Of a stretch of 64,000 nt of DNA, positions 21,411-34,603 are shown one piece after another. The translations under genes and the position numbers were made by a program. How positions within the stretch are numbered: position 1 is the stretch's first letter; the number at the start of each line of letters is the position of its first letter. Under the pieces are notes generated by a model. The model was not told the origin of the DNA. It saw only the letters and a program-made list of their open reading frames with translations, and made no database searches. This DNA is from Isoperla grammatica (Eukaryota; Arthropoda; Insecta; Plecoptera; Perlodidae): the NCBI GenBank assembly GCA_945910005.1, contig OX246741.1, positions 49,063,167 to 49,127,166 of the forward strand, read 5' to 3'.

Positions 21411-22880
21411 AATCCGCACGTTCAAAAGCTTCCCGGTACGTCCCGGTAAGTGTGTCGTCAATAAAATGCACATGTACAGAAAGGTAAAGAAACGCACTTT
21501 TCGATGATACCAAAATGGGCTGTTCGATTTCATAACGGGACATACCAGGGCCGTTCATAGCTGAAATTTAAGTAATCAAAATTACACATCTAACCAATGA
21601 CGCTAAAAAATAACAAAACCGGTACGTTACAGGTACGTCCGGGTACCTTAAATATGTCAACCACACCTTCGGATACCCACGAAACGGAAAATCAAAAATT
21701 ACAAAAAATTCTAACATGGTTTTTTACGACATTGAAAACCCCCCATAGACAAATTCTTGCAAAAACACGGGCGGATGAAATCCGTTAAAGCACCGTAACT
21801 CGGACACCCGTAAAGTCTAATTTTTGAAAGTAACGTTTATAAATAGACAAATGTCCAATTATTAATAATAAACACAACAATGTATAAGATGGCATGTTAA
21901 ACACACTTTTAATATACAAAAACAAAACATTTTGTATGCGTGGTTTTATATCGCCGTGGAAAGTGCTTTGCGCGAACGTCTGTCATTCGGTAAGAGGGTG
22001 ACTTTTTGAAAATGTTTTTTCATGCCCCTGTACGGGCAAGCTTTGAGCATCGGCCTAAAGAAAAAAAACCCATTTTGAAAGTACCAACTTGACGCAAAAA
22101 AATCACGACCGAAGCCGTGTCGTAAAAATGGAAAAGTGCCCATAACTAAGGAACCGGGGCGAAATTCAAAAATCGCTTCGTTAATAATCAAGTTTTGTGG
22201 TTACTTTTTAAAATGAAAAAATCGAGAAAGTTTTTGATTCAAAACTGTGGAAAAAAAGCCTTCCCCGCGCTTTTTAAAAACACACTTTACCAAATGTACA
22301 CAATTTGATTGGCGAAAGTTCCGGGACGAATCCAAAATGTTTCAAAACCCAATTACCCAAAGGGTAAGCGCCGGTAACAAAACAAACCAGAATGTTATAT
22401 CTCGTTTGGTTCGACGGGCAGAGCCGTTTGAATGTGACACATTAAACGGGTACCAAATCCGTCAAATCGAGACGTCGAACATTGTTCGTGTTTGGGTGCC
22501 CGTAACTTTTGAACGGGACACTTTATACGAAAACCTTTCATTACAAAAAGATGCTCCATTCAATTTTAATCATACTTAAAAAGTGAAATAAATCCTCAAA
22601 AAATAATTACTATTTTTTACAATTTTTACCGCACTTGGACATGGCCAAATACGCACACTTTGCGACATTAAACTCGTCGGGGTTTGAAAAGGGGTTGACG
22701 CACAGGGTCGAAAAAAATACCCACGTGAAGAGAAAGGCCAGGCGGTCAATTCTGTAGCGACAGATGTGGGAAAATGGTCGCGTGCGTGGGCGTACCGAGG
22801 GTTTTGGGGGTAGCGGAATGGCCGCGCGAGCTCGAGGGCGGGGACTACCGAAAGATTGTATATAGACTATCAAGGTTCTA
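21411..22880. other. Unassigned stretch of unusual composition
   Basis: Less AT-biased than its surroundings, with many A runs followed by CCG/GGG words. It has several open frames of 60-110 codons (for example 22247-22579 plus, 21946-22191 minus) that match nothing I know. It is neither repeated in this window nor bounded by visible transposon ends. Confidence 0.3.
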
Positions 22881-23199
22881 TTAAAATTAAATCATTGAAA
22901 TAATTGAATATTCTTATTTGATTATATTATAGAACACGGATTAACACAACAATAGTAAATAATATATTTATATATGATAAGTAACACGAAGTGATGATAA
23001 TGCTGAGGTCATTCCACTACTCACAAGCAAGTCTACTACAAACTTTCAAAAATCGTTATTTGCAATATCTTCTCCAACACACATTTCTGTGTCTGTAGTT
23101 TGGTATTTCAGATGACCTTTACTGGAAACGATAAATTGTTTGTAAAGAAAAAATAGATTGGTGATAACTCGTTTTGTAGGGATGAGGAGACTTTGCTTT

Positions 23200-23335
23200 G
23201 ATCGAAATTAAAGCATTTCATCTAGCTCCCCATCCCCCACTGCCGACTCCCTCCCTTTCACTCCCCCTTCCATCCCCCCTCCCCCCTTCCCCCTACCTTT
23301 GATAGTCTCTCTCTCTCTTTCTCTCTCTCTCTCCA
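23200..23335. repeat. Pyrimidine-rich low-complexity tract
   Basis: CCCCTTCC-rich sequence followed by a (TC)n run near 23310-23333. Confidence 0.85.
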
Positions 23336-23774
23336 GCCATATTTTATTGGATCTACTGTCTATAGGGGCCAAAGTCCAATCAATGACTATTGACATGACT
23401 TTTCTTGCGTACAGATATACTATTATTTCGGAAATTACGTGATGGATGATTGTGTTTGTCAAAGAAAATTTAAGATCATTACAAAATACATCATTGAAAA
23501 AAAAATAGAATTTAAGGGGCCCAAAAAACATCTTGGGTGTACCACCGATTTAAAGCTATGCTATAGGTACTTTTGAGCAGTCTTATTATTGGTTATTTTT
23601 ACATTGGCAAAAGGTTCCCCTAAAATCGGTCATATACAGGTATAAAAAATGAATGCACAATAATTATAATTGAAAGTTAAAACAGTAATATATTTTGTAT
23701 ATTGTGTGTGGGGCACGTTCTCATAAGTTAATTGTACACCATATTTTGCCGCTCACATGCAACGATAGTACCAA

Positions 23775-23999
23775 CACGATCCACCAACACGAAACAAGAC
23801 GAAAAAAAGAATTAGACCTAACACACAATGCAACACAAAGACAGGACAAATAAACTCAGACTATCTAAAAATATATAACAAACTACCTTACCACATAAAA
23901 AGCTCCTACAACATAAAATTTTTTTAAAAAAGGCTACCAGACTTCCTAAAAATTAACACATTTTACAACATAAACGAATATCTTAATCAACCATTATAA
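23775..23999 (+). pseudogene. 3' end of a non-LTR retrotransposon reverse transcriptase (jockey/CR1-like), frameshifted
   Basis: The frame reads RNKTKKRI, then TKTGQINSDYLKIYNKLPYHIK, SSYNIKFF and, after a one-base shift in a T/A run at about 23920, RLPDFLKINTFYNINEYL and a stop at 23999. The IYNKLPxxIK...FKKxLxxFL...FYxINEYL pattern is the usual C-terminus of jockey/CR1-type polyproteins. Only the last 75 codons or so are present, so this is a dead, 5'-truncated copy. Confidence 0.7.
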
Positions 24000-24412
24000 T
24001 TTATAGCTAATGCTCTTTTATTTTACTTATGATTTAATGTTATCACTGCTATAATTATTACCTTGCTTATTTTACTTGTATTGTATTCTTCCTCTTTATC
24101 TCTGTACAATTACTATTATTAGGCTTTATAAAACACGACAACAATTCATAGGTTGCACGTACGTCACATCTTTGCGCGTGGCGGCCACATTTGTGATGAA
24201 ACTTTGACGTTGCCATGGAGAAACAATTGAAGGCTGTTGTGGTAGAACACACCCATTCTTAGTTCTGTACAATTCAGCCTGTTTTTGAAATAAAATTGGT
24301 ATGTGTGGTATTTTTTATTTTTTTATTACTTATGTTTACTTTTTAAATTCTAAATTAGACTTGTTTATTAAATTAGAACAGTATTTACCAATGATCTTGG
24401 ATTGGTCCTCAT

Positions 24413-25565
24413 CAATTGACCAGTTTCCTTAACAGCGCTGCGGCGAGTTTTGGAAGCTCGCATATGACATAGCTAACATTGAAGACATAGGCGAAAAACC
24501 ACTTATCTCGCTCTAGCTACGAAAATAATTTTTTTAGCGGGAGACTTATTTGAAAGCGTTTATGAAAATTACAATTCTACGTATTTTGAAAGTATTACGA
24601 AAAATCTACATGCAGCAATGAGGGAGTTATTGATCGTAAATGATCTTCTTGCGTGTGGCTGCTGCGCGAATCTCGCCTCTAAGGCGTGACCTTCTGTCGT
24701 ATACGCAGGCTGAGCCGTCGCTGGTGTGCGTAAGGTCGACTAGCGAGATTTGAGTGAGATGCACATTTCAAACGAACAGGCCGCGCCAAGAAACCGTTGT
24801 ACAACTAGCAAATATGAAAATAGAACCTATCAACACGCTCATTGGATCTGATAGATCGGCGAATAGTGTACATCACCAAGCAAGTGTATTTTTTTCTTAC
24901 GGTTGATTTCTTAATATGACAAACTGGTAATATAGCACTGAATTTAACATTCCGCCTCGATATGTTTATCACTTATTTGTATAATTCATTTTTTTACAAA
25001 TGCTGTATACATAGCCTACCAGACGTTTGTGAGAAGTTTAAAAATAATAAATAATTACACTTCCTTTGTATATGATTTACAAATCCCGAACCTAATATTG
25101 CACATTTAAGTCAACTTGACGCGCCGATCTGTCAGATCCAATGAGCGTGGTTCTATTTTCATATTTGCTAGTTGTACAACGGTTTCTTGGCGCGGCTTGT
25201 TCGTTTGAAATGTGCATCTCAGTCAAATCTCGCTAGTTGACCTTACGCACACCAGCGACGGCTCAGCCTGCGTATACGACAGAAGGTCACGCCTTAGAGG
25301 CGAGATTCGCGCAGCAGCCACACGCAAGAGGATCATTTACGATCAATAACTCCCTCATCGCTGCATGTAGATTTTTCGTAATACTTTCGAAATACGTAGA
25401 ATTGTAGTTCCTATAAACGCCTTCAAATAAGTCTCCCGTTAAAAAAATTATTTTCGTAGCTAGAGCGAGATAAGTGGGTTTTCGCCTATGCCTTCAATGT
25501 TATCTATGTCATATGCGAGCTTCCAAAACTCGCCGCAGCGCTGTTGATGAAACTGGTCAATTGTG
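24413..25565. mobile_element. Foldback-type element with inverted arms of about 450 bp
   Basis: The left arm (24413-24861) begins CAATTGACCAGTTTC. The right arm (25121-25565) is its reverse complement with few mismatches and ends GAAACTGGTCAATTG. Shared landmarks are AACAGCGCTGCGGCGAGTTT, TCGCTCTAGCTACGAAAATA and AACCGTTGTACAACTAGCAA. The spacer of 259 bp is AT-rich. No transposase frame is present. A transcript would fold into a hairpin of roughly 450 bp. Confidence 0.9.
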
Positions 25566-25961
25566 TCGCAATCATGGCCGCTGTGACGTCACGTGAGAAC
25601 TATGAATACAGATCACTGTATCTGTCATCAAATACGTATCATTATTATGTAATGTATGTATATATTGTCCAATAAACTAATCTAAACTAAACTAAACAAA
25701 GCTTGTAATCTTTGATAATACTACCTACCTCTAGAAGGCTCTACTGATCAGGAGTTGACTACGTGGCAATGTCGGTCTCCACATCAGCCACTTCACTGAC
25801 TAGCAATGACGCGGCGTACAATCTCCCCCTCCCCTTGCTTCTCCTACTCTTGAAGGTATACTACAGTATGACTCACAGTAATAGCGGCTCCAACCATTTC
25901 TTTCCATCAGACCACGCGTTGTCCCTACTCACCGAAAACAAATCATTCCTCATCATCAGCC

Positions 25962-26140
25962 AACGATGGGACGTAAAGCCGATGGTCCTCTTGGTACTTT
26001 TCGACAGGAGTAGGCTATGTGCCGGTACTAGGATTCCTCTCCTCTCTTCCTCATTATCATTCATCAATCATCACTCATCAGGCTAAAGAGGGGATTGCGC
26101 CCTAAACTGGTCTTAATTACAATAAAGTAAATAAATAAAA
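25962..26140 (+). mobile_element. 5S-derived SINE family, 3' part
   Basis: Shares GATGGGACGTAAAGCCGATGG, TTCGACAGGAGTAGGCTA and the tail CATCAGGCTAAAGAGG ... ATTACAATAAAGTAAATAAA with copies at 40966, 58412 and 63465. Confidence 0.8.
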
Positions 26141-26225
26141 TAATTCATAGTCATTTGTCAGACTGTTCTATTCCCGATACTAGCAATCATGATTGATATG
26201 TGTCCAGATTTTCAAATACCATGAT

Positions 26226-26440
26226 ATTTATTTATTTATTTATTTATTCAATATTTCACATACCTATTGTGCCATTTGGCGTGAAATAATAAACATAACA
26301 ATAAAAACACAGAAAACAGCACAAAGAACACACATTACACATGTGTTTGTCACAATACTACATAAAATAAGTACAATAAAAAAATAAAAAATAAAAAATA
26401 TATATATATAAATTATATAATATACAAAATATATATTTTT
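26226..26440. repeat. ATTT and AT microsatellites
   Basis: (TTTA)n at 26226-26252 and an (AT)n/A-rich tract at 26375-26440. Confidence 0.85.
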
Positions 26441-28099
26441 ATTTATTTATTTTGTTAATCTGAGCACGAGTACGGAATAACCCATATTACACACAAAGCA
26501 CAGTAACGTCATAACTATGTTATTTTAATATATCTTATAAATATAAGGTCGATGATTTTAACCAACAGCAATTTCAAATTTGCCCATGTGTACCCGTAAA
26601 CTTATTAATTTTGTTTCGTAATAAAGCGCCAGTCGTGGTAATCATTAAAAGTTAGCGCCACGTACAATGCTGCTACCTATGTGCGTGTTTGCAAACTAAG
26701 CTCTGCTACCATTTAGTTCACATGTTCTCCGCATAGATAGCAATAGTAGGTTGTTCTCACACAACCACTGGTTGCGCATTAACTAAGTCGATAAGGAAGT
26801 TTCCACATAGGACGCTTGACGTCGGCTTAAGATGTTCATATATACAAGTGTAAAACATAAAGCTAATGAGTATATTACTAAACTAGAAGCCCTGTAGCGT
26901 GAAATTAACACTGTACAAAGTATAAGGGATCTATTATTGGTTGTTGATAGCGTTGACTGAAATATGAATAATGATGCATGTTCACCATGGCATGATTACC
27001 CCACAGATACTAATTATTTTTTAAATGAAAAATTGAAATAAAAAAGATTTTTAATTAACGAAATTCTTCTTCATAAAAATTTCATAAGGTGTGTTTGACC
27101 ATGCACCATGCAGTTATAGATAAACGTGCCACTTAATATGGATAAAACATCAAATTAATACAAAAATTGACAGTACGTAACTGTTATTTTTCGTTATAAA
27201 ATTGGAGATCTGACACAAATAATTATCACAGACACACAAAGTGATGCCACACTTAGACACTGTAGGATGTCCATATTTTGTTAAAATGCATCTCTATGGG
27301 ATTATAATACAAATATTTTCAATACAAAATCAATCATAGATTGTGGAGCTCAGCGTTTTGTAGTCTCATACTAAGGTATGCATTTTACCGGGGTTGGTAA
27401 AAGCAAGTCTAGTCACCCCACCTCTAAAATGAGTTAATTGCTACCCCCTACCCCCGCATGATCTTTGACCTTTGCCACCTATATTTTATGTTCCTCTTTT
27501 TTACAACCTGCCGCTCCGTACCCTACTTTGTCATCCCGGCTTTTGTACTCATATAGAACGGTCGCTATTATGCAATGCATGGTTACAAAAACAGACGAAA
27601 AGAATGTGACCTGGAAATTGTATCCTCTATGATATTTTTCTGTCGTATTTATCGCTTTAAGAAAGGTAGTATCATTATTAACACTTATTTTATTCAACAC
27701 TTATTTAACATTTATTTAAATTGAAGAAATAAATAAGTTGAATTTTTCACAATTATTACTTTATTAATTTAAAATTTGGAATTTTGCATGTTTACATAAA
27801 TCTTTCATATTTTTAACAGATTAAAATTAAGTGGATAAAAACAAACAAAATTGCTATTTATTGGCCACTCAAAATAGCCCATATGCATTATTGTGGCAAG
27901 AAATTTAACTATTATTAGGAGGAGTTAAGCTGTCAATGTTCATTGTTGCTTTATTGTTAAATCATCAATGGCGCAGATAAGGGGGTTGCTTAGCAGCGCT
28001 ATCTATGTGTTAGTTTGAGTGGCAAACGAACATCATTATTGATCATACTATGTTATTATTGTGTGAATGGTAAAACAACTTTAACCTATAGTGGGAGCC
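26441..28099. other. No gene or clear repeat seen
   Basis: About 1.6 kb of AT-rich spacer. Open frames are short and featureless. Confidence 0.45.
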
Positions 28100-28710
28100 C
28101 ACGACTCTAATTCAGATGGTCGCGGATTCACTGCCCAATTCCCAGCAGTCCTCGCTATAGTTGTATTTCAGTCACAATGGGAATGCTGGGACTAAACTTA
28201 GTTACAACCTAACAAACACCCTGAGAATAACTAACCTGAAAGGGCTACTTAGCCGTCGCCTCCTTCGTTGAAAGTTGAAAGTTGGCCGAGAAGGTGAGTG
28301 CTTTCGTGAATAATTGGGACGATAAAGTTGCCCCAACGAATGTATTCTGATGCTTACGACACAGCCGAGTCCAGGGTTACAGCTTAATTTTCTACTTCAC
28401 TAATTCCTACCGTCTAATATAAACATGTCCATTGGAGATAATTTAAGACCTTCCGTTGGTTACCTGTAACGGTGGGTGTGGCCAAACCGCCTGTGCACAC
28501 GACTAAGCCAAACCATGCATTTTCGAATGTGTGAAAGAACTCCAGGTATCTGTTGATTTTCTCTCCATTGGCGCGGTTGAAAGGGGCAGTAGACAATGAC
28601 CTGAGATCGGTATGCGAATACTTTCGTTGGGGCTACTATAGGCATCGATTATCTACAAAATAGCATCGCCTCCTTTGAGGTTAGTGATTGGCAGTGTATT
28701 AAGCACGAAC
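28100..28710. mobile_element. tRNA-like SINE fragment followed by a family B remnant
   Basis: 28100-28200 has a B-box-like segment (GGTCGCGGATTCACTGCCC) and AATGCTGGGACTAAA, related to the SINE copies at 56225 and 60773. From 28203, ACAACCTAACAAACACCCTG and GGCTACTTAGCCGTCGCC match the element at 44563-45015. Its opposite end, TTAGTGATTGGCAGTGT, is at 28681-28697. Confidence 0.55.
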
Positions 28711-28711
28711 A

Positions 28712-29020
28712 CCGTAAGAAACGAGGTGTCCCCTAAACTTCTGAGAAGAGACGGTCGCTCCACACGGTCTATTCAACGGTATTCAACTCCAGATTTCCCG
28801 ATACCTGCATTTTTATTGTCCACTGCATTGACTGCACTAACCGTGAATGGAATGCAACCCCACCACGCCTGATAACATACTGGCGATATTATCACAACAA
28901 TACCTGAGGCAAGAGAACGGGATGCAACTAGATTTATGTTGGTAGCTGTCACAATGTCCACTTCACTATTACATAATCCGTGACGACAACACCTTGCAAG
29001 TTAATTTGACGGGACTATAG
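28712..29020. repeat. Dispersed repeat, copy 2 of a 310-320-bp family
   Basis: Partner of 17015-17334. Both end at CTATAG after a CTTGCAAGTTAATTT segment. Its left edge overlaps a family B remnant (TTAGTGATTGGCAGTGT at about 28681). Confidence 0.85.
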
Positions 29021-29490
29021 TACATTTCTTCCAAACTAGGCTATCAAATACACTAATACACCTAGTCAGTCCTCTGAAGAGGGTCGCACCTAATATGCAC
29101 CTACAGAAGACATTCCTGGACCAATAATACTAGACTCTACAGCTGTAATTACGTTTCAACAATAGAAGACTACGTGCGGGAGCGAGCAATGCTTTTCTCT
29201 CCCTCCATCACTGATAAATCATCATCCTATCGCCTTCAAATGAATCAATAAATAAACTTCAACAATGTAGAAAGTTGGTAATATTTTTAACAAACCTACC
29301 ATTGCAATAAACAATTCAGAGTCTAGTAGCGCAGAATCGTGAGTAGAAGAAAATCGTGATCGTGATAGTTTTAATGATTTCAATTGAGAACAAATACGAA
29401 GAGTTTTACTGAAAATTAATTTCGTGTGCAAAACAGAAATATCATATTAATTACTCTGGTTGGAAAGGGGAAGGAAGGGGGGGGGGTGAC
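29021..29490. other. No gene seen
   Basis: Spacer with one 69-codon frame of no recognisable identity, ending in a short G-rich run at 29468-29487. Confidence 0.4.
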
Positions 29491-29641
29491 TAAGGGCAGG
29501 CCTTACGATCTCCTAATAAGAAAGTTATTTGTAGCAATTAAGCTATTTGGAGAATTTCAAGGGTTTTGATTGGTCGTTGCCATGGAGACAACAAGCTATT
29601 CGACGAATAAGTAGTTATTGGGACATTGTAAGACTGGACCT
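29491..29641. mobile_element. Family C MITE, uninterrupted copy
   Basis: The ends GGCAGGCCTTACGATCTCCT and CATTGTAAGACTGGACCTAG are related inverted ends. The interior contains TGTAGCAATTAAGCTATTTGG, TTTGATTGGTCGTTGCCATGG and GCTATTCGACGAATAAGTAG. The same sequence, in reverse, is at 42638-43215, where it is split by another transposon. A diverged relative occupies 40061-40352. Confidence 0.85.
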
Positions 29642-30829
29642 AGCGTAAATAAGTAATTAATAGTTATAATTTTTGGTAAATCAGGTTTGATTCCTTTCAA
29701 ATCAGTTTCCTAAAACAGATAGACACAATACGTATTTATTAATCCAATGTGTTTTATGTTACATTTCTAAAGATGGGATATTATGTAATTATTGAATAGT
29801 TCATGCATTAGATAATACTTTTGGTTTGCTTGATTTCCTTAACCAAGTTTTTGTACTAATTAAAAGGTGAATTAATAAGAATCTCGATAGAAGGACGATT
29901 AAACCTGTGTTTCAGGCGAGTATTTGTGACTTTATACAGTAACCTTATTTACTGCACGTACTTAATCAAGCAAATAATAGCGTTAAATTGAAAGTGAACT
30001 GCTGTACGCTTAATTAAGTTGTGTGTGAAAATGGTCTACTTCACCTTCAAGAGCTTTTTATCAAAGTCCTTTAAGATTTTTCACACTTTTAAAGCCTTTT
30101 TGCACTCTTAAAAGTGTAGGCGTGGAACACTTTCTTTTCTTTCACAGACTAATTCGCAACACATTTACCGTGGTTTAAAATAAAATAAAACCCTCCAGCC
30201 AATAACAGATGACAAAACAAGTAACACGCATCAATTTGTAGCGGTTGTTAAACGTAACATGTTACGAACCTGGCTATAGAAGGATACTTTTATTTCCAGC
30301 TGTGACGAATAAGAATCAATGGAACTAAACGCCTATGCAGGTAACAATGTGAGGCGTCTTTTTCTTTCAATGGCTCCGGTGACAAAGGCGGTGAAGCAGG
30401 AGAAGAACTAAGCTAGTAAGGATCTTTATAAAAGAAAAATGTCTGGGGAAACGCCCCAGAAAATATTTTCTTTTCGTTTACACATACAGCATCTCTAAAA
30501 ATAAAAGTATATAACTATAAGGCCCCATAACCTATTGCGAATTCAAAATAGTTCATGCGTCTTATTTTTATATATTTCTTTTTTATTTATATATTTATAT
30601 TTATATATATTTATTTTATTTTTATTTTTATACACAAAATCTCTAGACGAGATTTTCTTATAGTTTGACGCTCCCCTGCTGCTCCCCTCCATCCCTATGT
30701 GACCACCCTTTACCCCCGTGACAACCTGACTATCATATCATATTATTTTATTCATTTCATATTATATTATGTATAATCAGTTAGTTATTTCATATGCTGG
30801 CTGGTGGTCACTCAAACTTTTAATACCAG
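29642..30829. other. No gene seen; AT-rich spacer
   Basis: Contains an AT/TTTAT low-complexity stretch at 30560-30640. No coding signal. Confidence 0.45.
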
Positions 30830-30830
30830 G

Positions 30831-31072
30831 GCCCGGATTCACAAGAGGTCTTAACTCTAAGACCGGCCTAACTTTGGACCTCCTGTAAAACCAGGCCCAG
30901 GTCACATGAAGAAGTTACTAATTCCAGGTGAGAACAAGGACTAGTGACCATTTCAATAATATGTTTTAAAATCTAGCCTATTCTAAGATATTTTCCAGGA
31001 TTCCCAAGAGAATCAAAGTTAGATTGTTCTTAGAGTTAAGACCAAAATAACACTCTTGTGGATCCGGGTCCA
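30831..31072. mobile_element. MITE family D, copy 1 (GGGCCCGGATTCACAAGAGG ends)
   Basis: The left end GGGCCCGGATTCACAAGAGG and right end CTCTTGTGGATCCGGGTCC are inverted. The interior shares CCAGGTCACATGAAGAAGTT and AATAATATGTTTTAAA with copy 2 at 31750-32182. Confidence 0.85.
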
Positions 31073-31749
31073 GCACTCGACCAACCTTATATGTGCTGTT
31101 ATAGAATAGGTCGGCTATCATTGGTCCTTTATCATACTTTATATTGAAAGAGGAATTAAATTTCAATTCCAATTAATTTTTTATGAATAGTAACTACTTA
31201 AAGCTAGTTTATTTTACATCCCCTGTTTGAAGGTATGTTTTTTAATAATATCCAAAACGTTGACAATAACGCGTATACCACATTCTTCAATGAATTACCC
31301 ACTAGACTTCTTTTGCAATTCCGCCATCATCCATTCTTTCTAGGAATGCCTTATAAAAAGTTTAAATACTAGAAATAAGAAAAATAAAGTTTAAAGTTAT
31401 TTGGTCTTGTTATAAAAGCAATTAAATTCAGCCTTTTGTAAGGGGCACTGCGGGTCAGAAATTAGCCCAGCCCCCTCCGAACTACATCCATTCCCGTCAT
31501 CAGAACCTGCCATCCAACTGTAGACTGTAAACATTTCAATCAGATACATTTAATCTAAACATTTTTTTAAAAGTTAATGTATTCACTACGTTTTTCATAC
31601 TATTGTAGAATTTACATGAATTAAAGAAATATCTATGAAGCCAATTAAGATTTCAATTACTGATTTGGATGAGAGTGGCAATTTTATCTGGTTTCCAGTA
31701 AATGATAAATATAAAGTTGGGATGCGATCACAGTATAGATATTGTCTAC

Positions 31750-32182
31750 CTGGGCTCAGATTCACAAGAGGTCCTAAGTCTTTTTTTGGTCTTAACTCTT
31801 AGACCGCGGCCTTACTTAGGACTTCCTGTAAAACCAGACCCAGGTCACATGAAGAAGTTACTAATTCCTGGTAGGAGCAAGGACACGCATTTAACCAAAA
31901 TTACTAATTTGATAACTACCTACACTTTTCTTTTACTGCAGGTGAATGTGGTTCACCTTTATTTTACATCAGTCCTACTTTAAAAATACTACCTACTTTT
32001 AAATTAGCTTTAACTACAACGAACGTAAGGGTTTCGCCTAATTTTAAAAATGAGTATTCCAATAATATGTTTTAAAGTCTGTTCTCAGATATTTTTCTGG
32101 ATTCACAAGAGGTTCAAAGTTAGGCTGGTCTTAGAGATAAGACCAAAAACAGACTTAGAACCTCTTGTGAATCCGGGCCCTG
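31750..32182. mobile_element. MITE family D, copy 2, enlarged
   Basis: The ends TGGGCTCAGATTCACAAGAG and CTCTTGTGAATCCGGGCCC are inverted. It is about 190 bp longer than copy 1 because of unrelated sequence around 31880-32050. The two copies are under 700 bp apart in the same orientation. Confidence 0.85.
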
Positions 32183-33140
32183 GGACGTTGAAACATAACT
32201 ACCCACTTAATCACCCTAGAGATGGAATTTGAGGCGTTCTCTTGCAATGGGTATTAGTTGCGTAGGGTGGAGGTACGGTAGTCCCTGCCTGAAGGCTAAG
32301 AACGGACTAAATTGAAAGCGTATTCGTTTGTTATGTTAGGTCATTAATTAAACTGACTGACATTTAAAGATGGGCTAAAAAAAATACGCCCCTTTTAAAC
32401 ATATTGATTGTTAGCTACAGCGATGCGGTAGGAACTTGGCGTATCAGTATTTGTATAAATAGATAATCTATATATCTGGTCGGCTTCCTGGTTAGATTCC
32501 TGTTACTGTTCAGAGTTCTCGGAATTCATTTCATATCTTTTTTGTTTCTTGAAATTCAGCAATCAATACAAAATTATATTTATTGACATAATTGTAACAG
32601 TAACTTGGTGCAGCTGCAGCATATATCCAATGTTCGGTTGCAACATATGGTTACAACTCATGCGGAATACTCTTGCGGGATTAGAGCCCGGGTCCCTAAG
32701 TTGACTTTACTGAGGACCTACGCCGTTACTGCTACCATCATAGATAGGAACCGATGATTCAGTAAACGGTGTTGTTAGAAATATATTATTAACTTGTTCA
32801 CTTTATTGGTAGAAAGATTTTATGAGTGTGTATTATAAATATTGTACGAAATATTTTACAGTAAACCAATAAAACGTTTTTTTTTTTTTTTTAATGTTAA
32901 CATTTTGACGACCAAAAACCAACCAACAAAAATCAACAAAATCCAAGAAATTATATGTATATAATATATATATATATATATAAAGTAAGAACACATTTTT
33001 TGGTAAAACCAATCCAAAGTTTATTTAAAATAATAAGTCAACGTTTCAACGACTGTAGCGTCGTCCTTTTCAAGACATACAAAAATAAATAAAAAACCAC
33101 AACAACCAAAACAACAAACAAAATCTAAGAAATCATATAT
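32183..33140. other. No gene seen
   Basis: AT-rich spacer with T runs near 32877 and (AT)n near 32965. No coding or RNA feature found. Confidence 0.45.
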
Positions 33141-33145
33141 ATATA

Positions 33146-33680
33146 TACATACATACATACATGCATACATACATACATACATACATACATACATACATAC
33201 ATACATACATACATACATACATACATACATACATACATACATACATACATACATACATACATACATACATACATACATACATACATACATACGTACATAC
33301 ATACATACATACATACGTACATACATACATACATACATACGTACATACATACATACATACATACATACATACATACATACATACATACATACATACATAC
33401 ATACATACATACATACATACATACATACATACATACATACATACATACATACATACATACATACATACATACATACATACGTACATACATACATACATAC
33501 ATACGTACATACATACATACATACATACATACATACATACATACATACATACATACATACATACATAGATACATACATACATACATACGTACATACATAC
33601 ATACATACATACGTACATACATACATACATACATACATACATACATACATACATACATACATACATACATACATACATAC
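33146..33680. repeat. (TACA)n microsatellite, about 535 bp
   Basis: A nearly perfect ACAT tetranucleotide tract with scattered ACGT variants (for example near 33292, 33317, 33341, 33481). It produces open MYVC/HTYI frames on both strands that are not genes. Confidence 0.98.
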
Positions 33681-33682
33681 AG

Positions 33683-34010
33683 ATAGAGGAGGTAACTCAG
33701 AGCTAAGACTTGAGTCTCTAATTCGGGAGGTCGTCAGTTTGACTACGACCACCGGTAATCCTGACTGAAGGGGTTTCGGAGGTTTTCCTGTAATCGGGCC
33801 AATACTGTTGTTAAATCGTACAAGATAGCAATAGGCCATTCCTTGTAAATCTAAACAACACCTTATACAGTTAATTGTATTTTGTAATAAGTGTTGTGTA
33901 TAAGTGTAATTTGCTTCTATTTTCGTTTTGATATAAATTGTTTGTTGTTCTGTGTCTTACGGCAACAGCTATGGCTGCAGAAACCAATAAAGGTTGTTAT
34001 TATGAGCCAC
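33683..34010 (+). mobile_element. tRNA-derived SINE adjoining the TACA tract
   Basis: The head GGAGGTAACTCAGAGCTAAG resembles a Pol III A box and GTCAGTTTGACTACGACC a B box, followed by GAAGGGGTTTCGGAGG. The 3' end CCAATAAAGGTTGTTATTAT is shared, in reverse, with 38571-38700. Confidence 0.65.
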
Positions 34011-34500
34011 CTGCAGGAGGGGCACGTCAGGTAAAGCTGTAGTACCCGTTCCAGCAGGATCCTTATGAAACATTATTATTACTGTTCTTGGGAGGAAATT
34101 GTTAAAGATTGTAGAAAAACTGTTTACAGTTACATATCTACATTATAAAAAAAATTAAAAAAACTAACAACGCAAATTTTAAAATGTAGGGATAGTGTAA
34201 TACTATTATAAAATATGTTAAACACATCACATCTAGAGTATTGATAAGAAGTGAAAAAAAATCTAGAACACTGATGTAACATCAGACAAGACGACGTTAA
34301 TTGTGTAATGTGAGGTTATCGCAGAAAACCTTGATCAACAAAACAATTGGTCTTGATTGTTTAATCAAGATGAAACACTTGACAAAGTTCTAAAACGTGT
34401 TCAACTCGCTAATCGTGATTAACGTTAGCGGATGATGTCTGATCTGATAAGGTTTTGATTGAGATGTAATAAAGTCGTGCAAAGAGGGTTTAACGATAAC

Positions 34501-34515
34501 ATTATCATCATCATT

Positions 34516-34603
<88 letters not shown>
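34501..34603. repeat. (ATC)n microsatellite
   Basis: About 100 bp of ATC/ATT triplets. It generates poly-Met and poly-Ile frames that are not genes. Confidence 0.97.

Noticed and set aside
22247..22579. A 110-codon hypothetical protein
   Set aside because: No domain, no splice or promoter context, and the surrounding region is compositionally odd; not enough to call a gene.
33021..33839. Open frames of MYVC or HTYI repeats
   Set aside because: Translation of a TACA microsatellite.
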